From DSOI01 sp041394885 (GTDB lineage Bacteria > Acidobacteriota > Terriglobia > Bryobacterales > Bryobacteraceae), in the NCBI GenBank assembly GCA_041394885.1, contig JAWKHI010000025.1, positions 1 to 64,000 of the forward strand: a DNA stretch of 64,000 nucleotides, in the 5' to 3' direction. Below are positions 6,765-15,924 of this stretch, one piece after another. Position numbers and translations under genes: made by a program. How positions within the stretch are numbered: position 1 is the stretch's first letter; each line of letters begins with the position of its first letter. Below the pieces are notes generated by a model, which was not told where the DNA came from, made no database searches, and was given only the letters and a program-made list of their open reading frames with translations.

Positions 6765-9251
6765 TTAGAACATGTAGAGCGGGGTGCCGGCGGGAGCTTC
6801 GCCCTCGCCGCCACCTCCGACACCGACGGCAGCCTCTTCGGCTTCCGGATTGACCGGGCGGCAGTAGATCCCGCCTTCGCCGAGGTAGACCTCGAGTTCG
6901 GCCGGACGGGGTAGGGTGCCCTGGATAAGCGCGTCCGAGAGGGGATCCTCGATGTATTTCTGGAGGGCGCGGCGGAGAGGCCGTGCGCCGTAGCTGCGGT
7001 CACCGCAGGTCTTCTCGAGGATGTAGCGGGCGGCATCGGGGTTCAGCGAGATGCGGATCTGCTTGGGAACCAGATTGACGTTGATCTGCTCGGTGAGCAG
7101 GTGAATGATCTGGAGGAGATCGTCGTCGCTGAGGCTGGTGAAGAGAATCGTTTCATCGAGACGGTTGAGGAACTCGGGATTGAAAGCCTTCTTCACTTCG
7201 TTCATGACCATGTCTTCGACCTTGGGCGGGACGCCGGTGGTGGACTGGGTGGAGAAGCCGATCTGGGACCGTTTCTCGAGGTGCCGGGCGCCGAGGTTGG
7301 ACGTCATGATGATGATGGTGTTCTTGAAGTCGACCGTGTTGCCGAGGCCATCGGTCAACTGGCCGTCTTCAAACACCTGGAGCAGGATGTTGTAGACGTC
7401 GGGATGCGCCTTCTCGATTTCGTCGAGCAGGATGATGGAATAGGGAGCGCGTTTGACGCGTTCGGTCAACTGGCCGCCTTCTTCGTAGCCGACGTAGCCG
7501 GGGGGCGAACCGATCAGCTTGGAGACCGAGTGCTTTTCCATGAACTCGGACATATCGAAGCGGATGAGGGATTTTTCGCTGCCGAACAGGAAGTCGGCGA
7601 GGGCGCGGGCGACCTCGGTTTTTCCGACGCCGGTGGGGCCGAGGAACAAGAACGAGCCGGCGGGGCGCTTGGGGGACTTGAGGCCGGCGCGAGAGCGGCG
7701 GATGGCGCGGGCGAGGGCGCCGATGGCCTTCTCCTGGCTGACGACGCGCTTGTGCAGTTCCTCTTCAATGCGGAGGAGCTTGCTCACTTCCTCTTCGCGG
7801 ATGGCGGTCATGGGGACGCCGGTCCAGCGGGCGACGACGTCTTCGATATCGTCCTTGGTGACGACTCCGGTGGAGGTGTCGTCGAGGTTGTACTTTTCGC
7901 GGATCTGGCGCAAGTTCTCGCGCTCTTTGCGCTCTTCGTCCGAATAGAAGCGCGCCTTTTCGAACTCCTGGTTCGCGATGGCGATCTCCATCCGGTGGAC
8001 GATGAATTTGATCCGCTTCTGAATGTCGGCGACCTCGGAGGGGAGCGTGGTCTGACGGAGCTTGACGCGCGCGCCGGCCTCGTCGATCAGGTCGATGGCT
8101 TTGTCGGGCAAGAAGCGATCGGGGATGAAACGGTTGGAGGCGTGGACCGAGGATTCGATGGATTCGTCGGTGTAGGCGACGGCGTGGAACTTCTCGTAGC
8201 GCTCCTTGATGCCGAACAGAATCTGGATGGCGTCGGCTTCCGAGGGCGGAGGCACTTTGACGGCCTGGAAGCGCCGCTCGAGGGAGCGGTCTTTCTCAAT
8301 GGATTTGCGGTACTCGCCGGGGGTGGTGGCGCCGATGCACTGGATCTCGCCCCGCGACAGCGCGGGTTTCAGGATATTGGCGGCGTCGAGGGAGCCTTCG
8401 GCCGAACCCGCCCCGACGAGCGTATGCAACTCGTCGATGAAGATCACCGCGTTCTGGTTTTCCATCAACTCTTTCATGATGGTCTTGAGGCGTTCCTCGA
8501 ACTGGCCGCGGTACTTGGTGCCGGCGACGATGAGCGAGAGATCGAGGGCGAGAATGCGCTTGTCGGCGAGGAAGCTGGGGACGTCTCCATCGGCGATGCG
8601 CTGGGCGAGCCCTTCGACGATGGCGGTTTTGCCGACGCCGGGTTCGCCGATGAGGACGGGATTGTTCTTGGTGCGGCGGCAGAGAATCTGGACGACGCGT
8701 TCGAGCTCGCCATCGCGCCCGATGAGGGGGTCCAGCATGCCATCGATGGCGGCCTGGGTGAGATCGCGGCTGAACTCGGAAAGCAGGGAGCTCTCCTTGG
8801 GCCGGTTGGAGGACATCTTCTCCGACGACGACCGGGCTATTTCTTCGCGGACCTGCGAAAGGCGGAGGCCGCGCTCATGCAGAATCTCGGCGGCAAAGCA
8901 CTTTTCCTCACGCAGCAGGCCGAGCAGCAGATGCTCGGTGCCGATGTGCTTGTGGTTGAGCCGCTCGGCTTCTTCGGCTGCGTAGGCCAGCACGCGCTTG
9001 CATTCGTGCGACAAAGGCAGGTCCACGGAAGTGGAGACCTTTTCGCGAAGCGTGGTCTGCGCCTCGATCTGCTTGCGGATCGATTCGAGCGCGGCATGGG
9101 ACCGGAGGAACCGGTTCGCCAGCGCCTTGTCTTCCCGCAGCAGCCCGAGCAACAGGTGCTCGGTCTCGATGTAGGGACTGCCGAACTGGCTCGCCTCATA
9201 CCGGGCAAAAAAGATAACCCGCCGCGCCTTCTCTGTGTATCGTTCGAACAT
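6765..9251 (-). CDS. clpC: ATP-dependent Clp protease ATP-binding subunit ClpC
   Basis: 828 aa, normal ClpC length. It is an AAA+ unfoldase that feeds substrates into ClpP. Two Clp N-domain repeats cover about residues 1-145 (TEHLLLGLL occurs twice), AAA-1 has Walker A GEPGVGKT at 202-209 and Walker B VIFIDELHTL, a UVR-type linker (IANQEFEKARFYSDEERKE) lies between the two ATPase domains, and AAA-2 has GPTGVGKT. The UVR motif separates it from ClpA and ClpB. The extreme C terminus is a glycine-rich tail (GVGGGGEGEAPAG). It lies 9 bp after lolD in the same direction. The 145 bases after it (6620-6764) show no gene and no clear terminator. Confidence 0.96.
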   Translation of the reverse strand: MFERYTEKARRVIFFARYEASQFGSPYIETEHLLLGLLREDKALANRFLRSHAALESIRKQIEAQTTLREKVSTSVDLPLSHECKRVLAYAAEEAERLNHKHIGTEHLLLGLLREEKCFAAEILHERGLRLSQVREEIARSSSEKMSSNRPKESSLLSEFSRDLTQAAIDGMLDPLIGRDGELERVVQILCRRTKNNPVLIGEPGVGKTAIVEGLAQRIADGDVPSFLADKRILALDLSLIVAGTKYRGQFEERLKTIMKELMENQNAVIFIDELHTLVGAGSAEGSLDAANILKPALSRGEIQCIGATTPGEYRKSIEKDRSLERRFQAVKVPPPSEADAIQILFGIKERYEKFHAVAYTDESIESSVHASNRFIPDRFLPDKAIDLIDEAGARVKLRQTTLPSEVADIQKRIKFIVHRMEIAIANQEFEKARFYSDEERKERENLRQIREKYNLDDTSTGVVTKDDIEDVVARWTGVPMTAIREEEVSKLLRIEEELHKRVVSQEKAIGALARAIRRSRAGLKSPKRPAGSFLFLGPTGVGKTEVARALADFLFGSEKSLIRFDMSEFMEKHSVSKLIGSPPGYVGYEEGGQLTERVKRAPYSIILLDEIEKAHPDVYNILLQVFEDGQLTDGLGNTVDFKNTIIIMTSNLGARHLEKRSQIGFSTQSTTGVPPKVEDMVMNEVKKAFNPEFLNRLDETILFTSLSDDDLLQIIHLLTEQINVNLVPKQIRISLNPDAARYILEKTCGDRSYGARPLRRALQKYIEDPLSDALIQGTLPRPAELEVYLGEGGIYCRPVNPEAEEAAVGVGGGGEGEAPAGTPLYMF

Positions 9252-9260
9252 AGCCTGCCG

Positions 9261-9980
9261 TTACCTCACTGAAGAACCAGACTCGCTGCCCGTCCAGGGG
9301 ACGAACACGCCCTGATCTAATTGTAAGACTCGATCGCAGCTTTCTGCGAGCGAGAGGTTGTGCGTGACGATCACGCTCGTGAGCCGGTGCGCGCGATGCA
9401 CCTCGGCCAGAAGTCTGGAGATGGACTCTCCGCTTTTGTGATCCAGATTTCCCGTGGGCTCGTCGGCGAGGAGAGCCTTTGGGCCGGCGGCGAGCGCGCG
9501 CGCCATGGCCACCCGTTGCTGCTCCCCTCCGCTCAACTCGCCTGGGCGGTGGTCGACGCGGGCCTTCAGGCCCACTTCCTCGAGCCTCTGGCGGGCGATG
9601 CGGTGGGCCGCCTCGGGGTCGGCGCCGCGAATGAGCAGCGGCATGGCCACGTTCTCGAGCGCGGTGAATTCGGGCAGGAGGGAGTTCATCTGCCACACGA
9701 ATCCAATGGTGCGATTGCGAAAATCGGCGAGGGCGGTGTCGTCCAGGGAGAAAATGTCGCTGTCGCCGTAGAGGATCCGGCCGCTGGTCGGACGGTCCAG
9801 GGCGCCGAGCAGGTAAAGCAGAGTCGATTTGCCGGCTCCCGATTCCCCGATCACAGCCACGCGCTCGCCGGCGGCGATATCGCACTCGAGCCCGGCGAAC
9901 ACCTGAACATCGGCCGGACCGGACCGGTAGGTCTTGTTCAACCCCTCGATACGGATTCGAAATTGCCCCTCGGTCTTCAT
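9261..9980 (-). CDS. lolD: ABC transporter ATP-binding protein, LolD type
   Basis: 239 aa from the ATG at 9980. Upstream in-frame codons would add 49 basic residues of no family resemblance, so I prefer this start; GGGGGAACC upstream may serve as a weak ribosome site. Walker A is GESGAGKS, the signature is LSGGEQQRVAMARAL, Walker B is ALLADEPTG with LDHKSGE after it, and the switch His is in VIVTHNLSL. The sequence belongs to the LolD/MacB group, whose members power lipoprotein release or MacB-like export together with FtsX-type permeases. No permease gene is adjacent, so the partner must lie elsewhere. It ends 9 bp before clpC. Confidence 0.85.
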   Translation of the reverse strand: MKTEGQFRIRIEGLNKTYRSGPADVQVFAGLECDIAAGERVAVIGESGAGKSTLLYLLGALDRPTSGRILYGDSDIFSLDDTALADFRNRTIGFVWQMNSLLPEFTALENVAMPLLIRGADPEAAHRIARQRLEEVGLKARVDHRPGELSGGEQQRVAMARALAAGPKALLADEPTGNLDHKSGESISRLLAEVHRAHRLTSVIVTHNLSLAESCDRVLQLDQGVFVPWTGSESGSSVR

Positions 9981-10163
9981 TGGTTCGATCGGTTCCCCCG
10001 TTGATACGATGCGGGTGCTGCCGGTCGCCCGGCCCCTCTCCGAACGGATGCCTTTTGCGGCGGCCAGCCCGGCGGCTCTCTCTCTTCGATCCTCCCTTTT
10101 TACTTTATCAGGCATTGCCGGCGACACCGTGAATTCCCTGGGCCGGGCCGCTAGTCATTTTGG

Positions 10164-11380
10164 CTAGTGATGCTTGGCCGGCTCGGGCTTGTGCGCCGCC
10201 GCGGAGGCCTGTTTCGCCTTCCCCTCATGATCGACGGATTTCTTCTCATCTTTATGGCCCGCGGACTTCTTTTCCTCGGGCTTGGCGTGGGCATCGGGCT
10301 TGGCGTGGACATCGGGCTTGGCGTGAGGGTCCGGCTTGGATGCCGCGGGCTTGGCATGGGGGCCGGCGGGCGGCGGCTCCTTCGGGTCTGTTGCCGGTTT
10401 CGGCTTCTGGGCCGTCTTGTCCGGGCGCGGGGCCGGGCGCGGGCGGAATTTCGCCGACCGGCTGAGGCGTCCGGTGCGGGTGGGCGCGGCCGCGGGCTTG
10501 GCCGCCGGAGGAGCGGTTGGGGGCCTGACGGAGGTGGTCTTGCCCTGGGCGGCGTCCGGCTGCGGCACGGTGGTCTGGGTGGCCGGCGCCGATGGCGGGG
10601 CGGAAGTGAAACGGGGCGCCATCGGGATGGAGCCGGCTCCGGCCGGTTCGGGATGCGGGGATGCGCTGACCGGGGCGGGCGTGGCGGTCTGGGCCGCCGG
10701 AGGGGTGGCGGCTTGTTGCGGAAGCACCGTGACGACGATGGGGACCTCGACGGGCGCGACGCCGCGCCAGGTGGAAACGCGGAGGGCCGTGCGGTGGGTG
10801 CCCGGAGACAGGCGCGTGAAATCGAAATAGAGGGCGATGGTGTCGGAATCGAAGGCGGCTCCGCGCCCGGGGGTGACGCCGGCGCGGACCCGGGCCTCGA
10901 GCCAATCGACAGGTGGCGGATCCATGGTGTAGGCGAGCGAGGCGGTGTCGCTCGACACGCGGAGGAGCATCGGATCCGGGGGGCGCTGGCCGGCAAGGAC
11001 GCGGAACTCGACGGCGGGCGGATTGACGAGCAGCACGGGTGCGCCGGAAACGTCGAGGGAAAACTCGCGGTCCGCCCATCCACAGGCATTGGCGGCGCGG
11101 ACGAGGAACCGGAACAGCCCGGGCTCGGCCGGGACGCCGCGAAGGTAGCCGGCCGCGGTGAGTTCCAACCCGGGCGGGAGGGCCCCGCCGGAGACGGTGA
11201 GCGTGACGACGTTGTTGGAACACAATCCGCCACCCGCGGCGAGGATGGGCCCGCCGGTGTAGGGGCGGCCGAGGTAGCCGGTGGAAAGCTCCGTGGGCGT
11301 GAGGTCAGCGCCGCCGGAGCGGCCATGAGCAGAGGAAGAGCCGAAACAATGGCGGCCAGGGAGGTGGGAATCGAGGTCAC
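10164..11380 (-). CDS. secreted protein with Ig-like N-terminal part and Pro/His/Lys-rich tail, probable frameshift after the signal peptide
   Basis: From a GTG at 11380 the frame encodes a signal peptide (TSIPTSLAAIVSALPLLMAAPAA). The body of the protein is in another frame: SGGADLTPTELSTGYLGRPY, then LTVSGGALPPGLELTAAG, AEPGLFRFLVRAAN and more, reading to a stop at 10164. The two join by one base change in the GGCGGCG-rich stretch around 11308-11316. The body frame has no ATG or GTG between its upstream TAA and a TTG at 11225, so a plain start does not explain it. ALPPGLELTAAGYLRGVP is typical of putative-Ig repeats in Acidobacteriota surface proteins. The last 170 residues are low complexity, including repeated HAKPD units and several HK pairs. 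No enzyme domain is seen. Function unknown. Confidence 0.65.
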
Positions 11381-11472
11381 GCTGCTCTTATCGGCGTGGG
11401 GGGCGAATGGGAGCGCAAACCAAATTCAAAGCCCACCCCGTCTCGCCGATAAGATACCGGAGGCCAATCCAC

Positions 11473-12030
11473 ATGCTGCAACAAAGTCTTCTTTTCAACG
11501 GTTGGGCGAGGCGGTGTTTTGCCGCGAGCGCCTGCCTGTTCTACGCGGCCGGAGCGGGGGCGAGCGACGCCGGGCACGCGCCGGGTCAACCAGCCATGCT
11601 GTACGCACACGCCGGCGACGAGCACGGCCCGTCGTCAAGGATGTTGAACAACGAAGGGCTGGTGCTGTTGGCGCGGGCCGGCTACAATGAGCGCTTTCTG
11701 GCGGAACTGGTGCGCACGAAGCCGTCGCGGTTCGACACGTCGGTGGAGGGCTTGGTTTACATGGCCAAGCACGGGATTTCGGAGCGGTTGGTGCGGGCGA
11801 TCCTGGTGCGGGAGCGGGAACAAGCCGAGCGGCAGGCGATTGAGGATGCGGAGCCGCTCGACATCGCGCCGGCTTCGTTACCGGCGGCGGCGAAACCGGT
11901 GCGGCTGAAGGTGGTCAAGCAAGGGATCCTGGTTCCGGCCGATCCGAAGGCGACGATCGCGCCGGGGGCGATCATCGTGGAGGAGCGAGGGGCCTACTGG
12001 GCGAAGCCGGTTTCGACGGGACGCATGTAG
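11473..12030 (+). CDS. secreted hypothetical protein
   Basis: 185 aa from the ATG at 11473, chosen because it starts a plausible signal peptide (LQQSLLFNGWARRCFAASA... AAGAGA). An upstream ATG at 11407 would add 22 residues with no signal character. Residues about 56-110 (MLNNEGLVLLARAGYNERFL... LVYMAKHGISERLVRAIL) contain two helix pairs that resemble the short 'N-V-x-L-x-xAGxSxxxI' helical motif common in acidobacterial envelope proteins. The C-terminal part is hydrophilic and Ala/Pro-rich. It is divergent from the 10-11 kb secreted gene, with under 100 bp between the starts. I do not recognise a function. Confidence 0.55.
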   Translation: MLQQSLLFNGWARRCFAASACLFYAAGAGASDAGHAPGQPAMLYAHAGDEHGPSSRMLNNEGLVLLARAGYNERFLAELVRTKPSRFDTSVEGLVYMAKHGISERLVRAILVREREQAERQAIEDAEPLDIAPASLPAAAKPVRLKVVKQGILVPADPKATIAPGAIIVEERGAYWAKPVSTGRM

Positions 12031-12081
12031 CGGTCGACGTTCCGGCGGGGACTTCGAGACAATGGTGGGAGTCTCCCGGCC

Positions 12082-13909
12082 ATGAAATCCAAGTCATCCC
12101 CGCGCGGGCGCCCCGGCCCCGCCCGCCTTTGTCGTCGGTATCGATCTGGGCACGACAAATTCGGCGCTTGCCTTTGCCCCGTTCCCATACGCTGAGGGAA
12201 CGGAGGCGGGGGCGCCGTCCACCGTCGAGCCGTTCGAGGTTCCGCAACTGGTGCGGCCCAACGACGTAAGGCCGCTGCCACTTCTGCCCTCGTGCCTGTT
12301 CCTTCACGGCGAGGCGGACTTTCCGCCCGAATCGCTGGGGCTGCCGTGGAACGCGTCTCCGGCCTTGGTGACGGGTGAGTTGGCGCGAGCGCGGGGGGCC
12401 GAAGTGCCGTCGCGGCTGGTTTCGTCGGCCAAGAGCTGGCTGTCGCATTCGAGCGTCGACCGCACAAGCGCGCTGTTGCCGCTGGAAGCCCCGGAAGGCG
12501 TCCGGCGCGTGTCGCCGGTGGAGGCGTCGCGCCATTACCTGGAGCATCTGCGCGAGGCGTGGGACCACACCCATCCCGACGCCGGGTGCGCGTGGCAGCA
12601 GGTGCTGGTGACCGTACCGGCGTCGTTCGACGCCGTGGCGCGGGACCTGACGTTGCGCGCGGCCGCCGACGCGGGATTCCCCGACGTGGTGCTGCTCGAG
12701 GAGCCGCAAGCGGCGTTCTATGCGTGGATCGAGCGTCATGCCGACTGGCGCGAGCGCATCCGCCCGGGCGATCTGGTGCTGGTGATCGACATCGGCGGCG
12801 GAACCACGGATTTCTCACTGATCGCGGTGACCGACGAGGACGGGGATCTGGCGCTCGACCGGGTGGCGGTGGGCGAACACATACTCCTCGGCGGCGACAA
12901 CATGGACCTGGCGCTGGCGCACGCGATCGCACAGTCGCTCGAGGGACGGCGGTTGTCGACGCTTCAGATGAACGGCCTATGGCAAAGCGCGCGGTCCGCG
13001 AAGGAAGCCTTGTTCGCCGATGCGGGGCGCGACGAACATCCGGTGACGATACTCGGGCGGGGATCTGGGGTGATCGGAGGCGCGATCAAGGCGAAGCTTG
13101 GGCGGGCGCAACTCGAGTCGATCGTGTTGGACGGGTTTTTTCCGGAAACGGCGTATGCGGCTGACCCGGAGGATCCGCGCACCTCGGGGATCAACGAAAT
13201 CGGGCTCCCGTACGCGGCGGACGCGGCGGTGACGCGGCACCTGTCGCGATTCCTGCGTCACGCCGCCGCATCGCGCAAGGGCGGGCCATCCGCGCCGACG
13301 CACGTCCTGTTCAACGGTGGGGTATTCATGGCGGCGCCGATCCGCGCGCGGCTGCTCGAGATCCTGAACGGATGGCTGGCGGGAGAAAATCAGCCGGCGG
13401 CGGTGGCGCTGGAGGGCGAGGACCTGATGCACGCGGTATCGCGCGGCGCGGCCTACTACGGACTGGCGCGGGCGGGCCACGGCATTCGGATCCGCGGCGG
13501 GGTGTCGCGATCCTACTACATCGGGATACAGGCGGCGATGCCGGCGATCCCGGGCGTCCGTCCGCCGCTGCGGGCCTTGACGGTGGCGCAGGCGGGCATG
13601 GAAGAGGGAACGCGGCTGCAACCGTCGACACGGGAGTTTTCTCTGCGGGTAGGGCAGCGATGCGACTTCCGGTTCTTCTCCTCGGTGGACCGGCGGGAGG
13701 ACGAGCCGGGCACGATGCTCGACGACATCGGCAGCGACATCGAAGAGCTGGCGCCGATCGAGGTGACGCTTCCGGGCGCGGAGGCCGAGTCCGTGCCGGT
13801 GACGCTCGAAACGGAGATCACCGAGACGGGTCTGCTGCAGTTGTGGTGCGTGGCGCGGGACGGCCGGCGGTGGAAGCTGGAGTTCAACGTCCGGGAGACG
13901 CGGAAGTAG
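12082..13909 (+). CDS. Hsp70-family protein, frameshift near the N terminus
   Basis: The main frame encodes an actin-like ATPase: phosphate-1 GIDLGTTNSA (from 12137), VLVTVPASFDA, LLEEPQAAFYAW, phosphate-2 VIDIGGGTTDFSL, and VLFNGGVF for the adenosine site. The substrate-binding half is short and diverged, as in non-DnaK Hsp70 relatives. The only start codon before the phosphate-1 loop is ATG 12082, which is in a different frame; the Hsp70 frame is closed by a TGA at 12083-12085. A one-base change in the GC-rich stretch 12100-12128 would join them. Starting instead at GTG 12251 would delete the essential phosphate-1 loop. No DnaJ or GrpE gene is adjacent. Its 3' end overlaps the convergent esterase gene by 26 bp. 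Confidence 0.8.
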
Positions 13910-14798
13910 CGGGGGCGAGGATGCCGCGCTCGGCGAGCCACTCCATCATCTGCTGGGGCCAGCGGTTGACGGGGAGAGGCGTCTTGGTGGGGCGAAGGGC
14001 GAACCCGTGCCCGCCGCTCGAATAGATATGCATTTCGGCGGGAATTTTGCGGGCTTCGAGCTCCATGTAGAACTTGACGGTGGGCTCGACGTGGCTGCGG
14101 TCATCGTCGGTGCAGACCATGAAGACGGGCGGAGCGTCGGCGGGGATGGGGAACAGGGGCGGATTCTCCGGGTGGTTGGCGCCGGGGCGGTACCAGGGGT
14201 AGATGAGGACGTTGAAGTCCGGCCGCGAGGAGACGCGGTCGATGGGATCGGCGGCGCCAGGGTCACCGGCATCGAACTTGGTTCCGATCATGCCGGCCAC
14301 TTCGCCGCCGGCGGAAAAACCGATGAAACCGATGCGGTTGGGGTCAATGCGCCATTCGGCGGCGCGGCTGCGGACGGTGCGCATGGCGCGGGTGGCGTCG
14401 GCGAAGACGTGATCCTGGAGGGTGTAGGTGGAGTCCTTAACGCGGGCGAGACGGTACTTGAGTACGAAGGCGGCGATGCCACGCTCGTTCAACCAGTCCG
14501 CCATTTCCCAACCTTCCTTCTCCATCACGAGCTGGCGGTGGCCGCCGCCGGGGGCCACCACCATGGCCACGCCGGTAGCCTTGTCTTCGGGGGGAAGGAA
14601 GACGTAGAGCGAGGGTTCATGGGCGACGGTGTAGTTACCGGGGAGAGAGCCGTATTTGGCGTTGACGGAGGGCTTGGAAACTTCGTTGGCCGTGGAGCCG
14701 TTTTGGCCGGGGGCGCCGTTGGACCATAACTTGATTTCGCTGCCTTGTCCAGCGAGAAGGGCGCAGAGCGGGAGCATCGAGGCGATCGCGAGTTTCAT
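13884..14798 (-). CDS. secreted alpha/beta hydrolase (esterase type)
   Basis: 304 aa with a signal peptide (KLAIASMLPLCALLAG). The alpha/beta hydrolase features are an oxyanion motif APGGGH near residue 82, the nucleophile Ser162 in GFSAGG, an acidic site in MVCTDDDRSH and the catalytic His in SSGGHGF. Members of this group act as carboxylesterases or acetyl-xylan esterases, cutting acyl groups from plant polysaccharides or small esters; the substrate here is not known. It follows the Gfo/Idh/MocA gene and the DUF4965-type gene on the same strand, a set that would suit carbohydrate breakdown. Its last 26 bp overlap the convergent Hsp70 gene. Confidence 0.8.
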   Translation of the reverse strand: MKLAIASMLPLCALLAGQGSEIKLWSNGAPGQNGSTANEVSKPSVNAKYGSLPGNYTVAHEPSLYVFLPPEDKATGVAMVVAPGGGHRQLVMEKEGWEMADWLNERGIAAFVLKYRLARVKDSTYTLQDHVFADATRAMRTVRSRAAEWRIDPNRIGFIGFSAGGEVAGMIGTKFDAGDPGAADPIDRVSSRPDFNVLIYPWYRPGANHPENPPLFPIPADAPPVFMVCTDDDRSHVEPTVKFYMELEARKIPAEMHIYSSGGHGFALRPTKTPLPVNRWPQQMMEWLAERGILAPATSASPGR

Positions 14799-14854
14799 GT
14801 TATTGACAGTGTACTCCGATGGTGGGACGGGATCCGGAAGTCCCTTCCACAGCC

Positions 14855-15895
14855 TCAGACGCGCATTTCGGAAAGGCGTACAGGACGCCCTTCGGCGGCC
14901 GAGCGGTCCGCGGCGAACACGACACGGTGGCTCTCAAACGCGGTTTCGAAATCGGTGTGGGGCATGGGTCGATTGTCCGCCAGGGCGTCGATGAAGGCTT
15001 GAAACTGGGGCTGGTAGGGATGGTCACTGACGTCGCCGGAATCGACGACGGGGACGCCCAACTGGCTCCAACGGTCTCTTTCGAGCCCGCCCCATCCGAG
15101 CGAGGTGAATTTGTCGTCGAGCACGGAACCCTGGCTACCCACCAGATGCATATGGAAGTAATAGGGTTGGAGGCAGTCTGTAATCGAGGCGACCTTCCCG
15201 ATCCGGCCATCTTCGAACTTGAGTATCGTAACGGAACTGGTGGGATACTCGTAGGGCTCGAAGTACTTACTCTTTGACTTGACGGCGTAGCTGGTCACCT
15301 CGGCTACCTTGCCGGGCATGAAATGGAGCAGGAGGTCGAGGGCGTGGCATCCGGCGGTTAGCAGGCTGGAGCCGCCCATATCTTTCTTGATGTTCCAGGA
15401 GTATTGCCCGTACCAGGGACCGATGCCGTGATAATAGTCGCACTCGCCGTAGTGAATGTCGCCGAGCAGGCCACGGTCGATCGACTCGCGAATGGCCATC
15501 GCCTGGCGGCTGTAACGAACCTCGAAACACACGCCGGCCTGGACGCCGGCCTTGCGGATGGCGTTGCGCATGTCGACGGCATCCTCATAACGGATGGCAA
15601 GAGGCTTTTCGATCAACAGGTGCTTGCCGGCTTCGGCGGCGGCGATCGCTTCAGCCGGGTGCATGGGGTGCGGGGTGCAGATGTCGACGACGTCGATAGA
15701 GGGATCACTCAGCATTTCGGCGTAGTTACCATAGACCCGCAACGGGGTTCCGAACTGCTGTTCGAGCGCGGCCGGATCCAACTGGCGGCGAGAACATACG
15801 GCGGTGACTTTTGCGCCTGTCACCTTTTTAAACGTGTCGATGTGCGCGCCAGCCACCCAGCCGAGGCCGACAATGCCAATGTTGAAGGTACGCAT
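14855..15895 (-). CDS. Gfo/Idh/MocA-family NAD(P)-dependent oxidoreductase
   Basis: 346 aa. The N-terminal Rossmann fold starts GIVGLGWVAGAH; HLLIEKPLA near residue 95 contains the conserved Lys-Pro of the active site, and AGCHALDLLLHFM supplies the HxxD-like motif of the C-terminal catalytic domain. Members oxidise or reduce sugars, inositols and sugar derivatives with NAD(P). No signal peptide is seen, so it works in the cytoplasm. It lies between a DUF4965-type gene (29-bp gap) and the esterase (56-bp gap) in one direction. The substrate cannot be told from sequence. Confidence 0.88.
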   Translation of the reverse strand: MRTFNIGIVGLGWVAGAHIDTFKKVTGAKVTAVCSRRQLDPAALEQQFGTPLRVYGNYAEMLSDPSIDVVDICTPHPMHPAEAIAAAEAGKHLLIEKPLAIRYEDAVDMRNAIRKAGVQAGVCFEVRYSRQAMAIRESIDRGLLGDIHYGECDYYHGIGPWYGQYSWNIKKDMGGSSLLTAGCHALDLLLHFMPGKVAEVTSYAVKSKSKYFEPYEYPTSSVTILKFEDGRIGKVASITDCLQPYYFHMHLVGSQGSVLDDKFTSLGWGGLERDRWSQLGVPVVDSGDVSDHPYQPQFQAFIDALADNRPMPHTDFETAFESHRVVFAADRSAAEGRPVRLSEMRV

Positions 15896-15924
15896 GCTTT
15901 CGCTATTCTACTGACAAGCGAGGC

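Noticed and set aside
6737..9272. Long plus-strand frames (for example 7101-9272) across clpC
   Set aside because: They are antisense shadows of clpC; high GC at third positions keeps such frames open, and the translations show no family motif.
10167..11690. Plus-strand Gly/Arg-rich frame of 507 codons
   Set aside because: Antisense to the Pro/Ala/Lys-rich secreted gene; composition is the mirror of its low-complexity tail.
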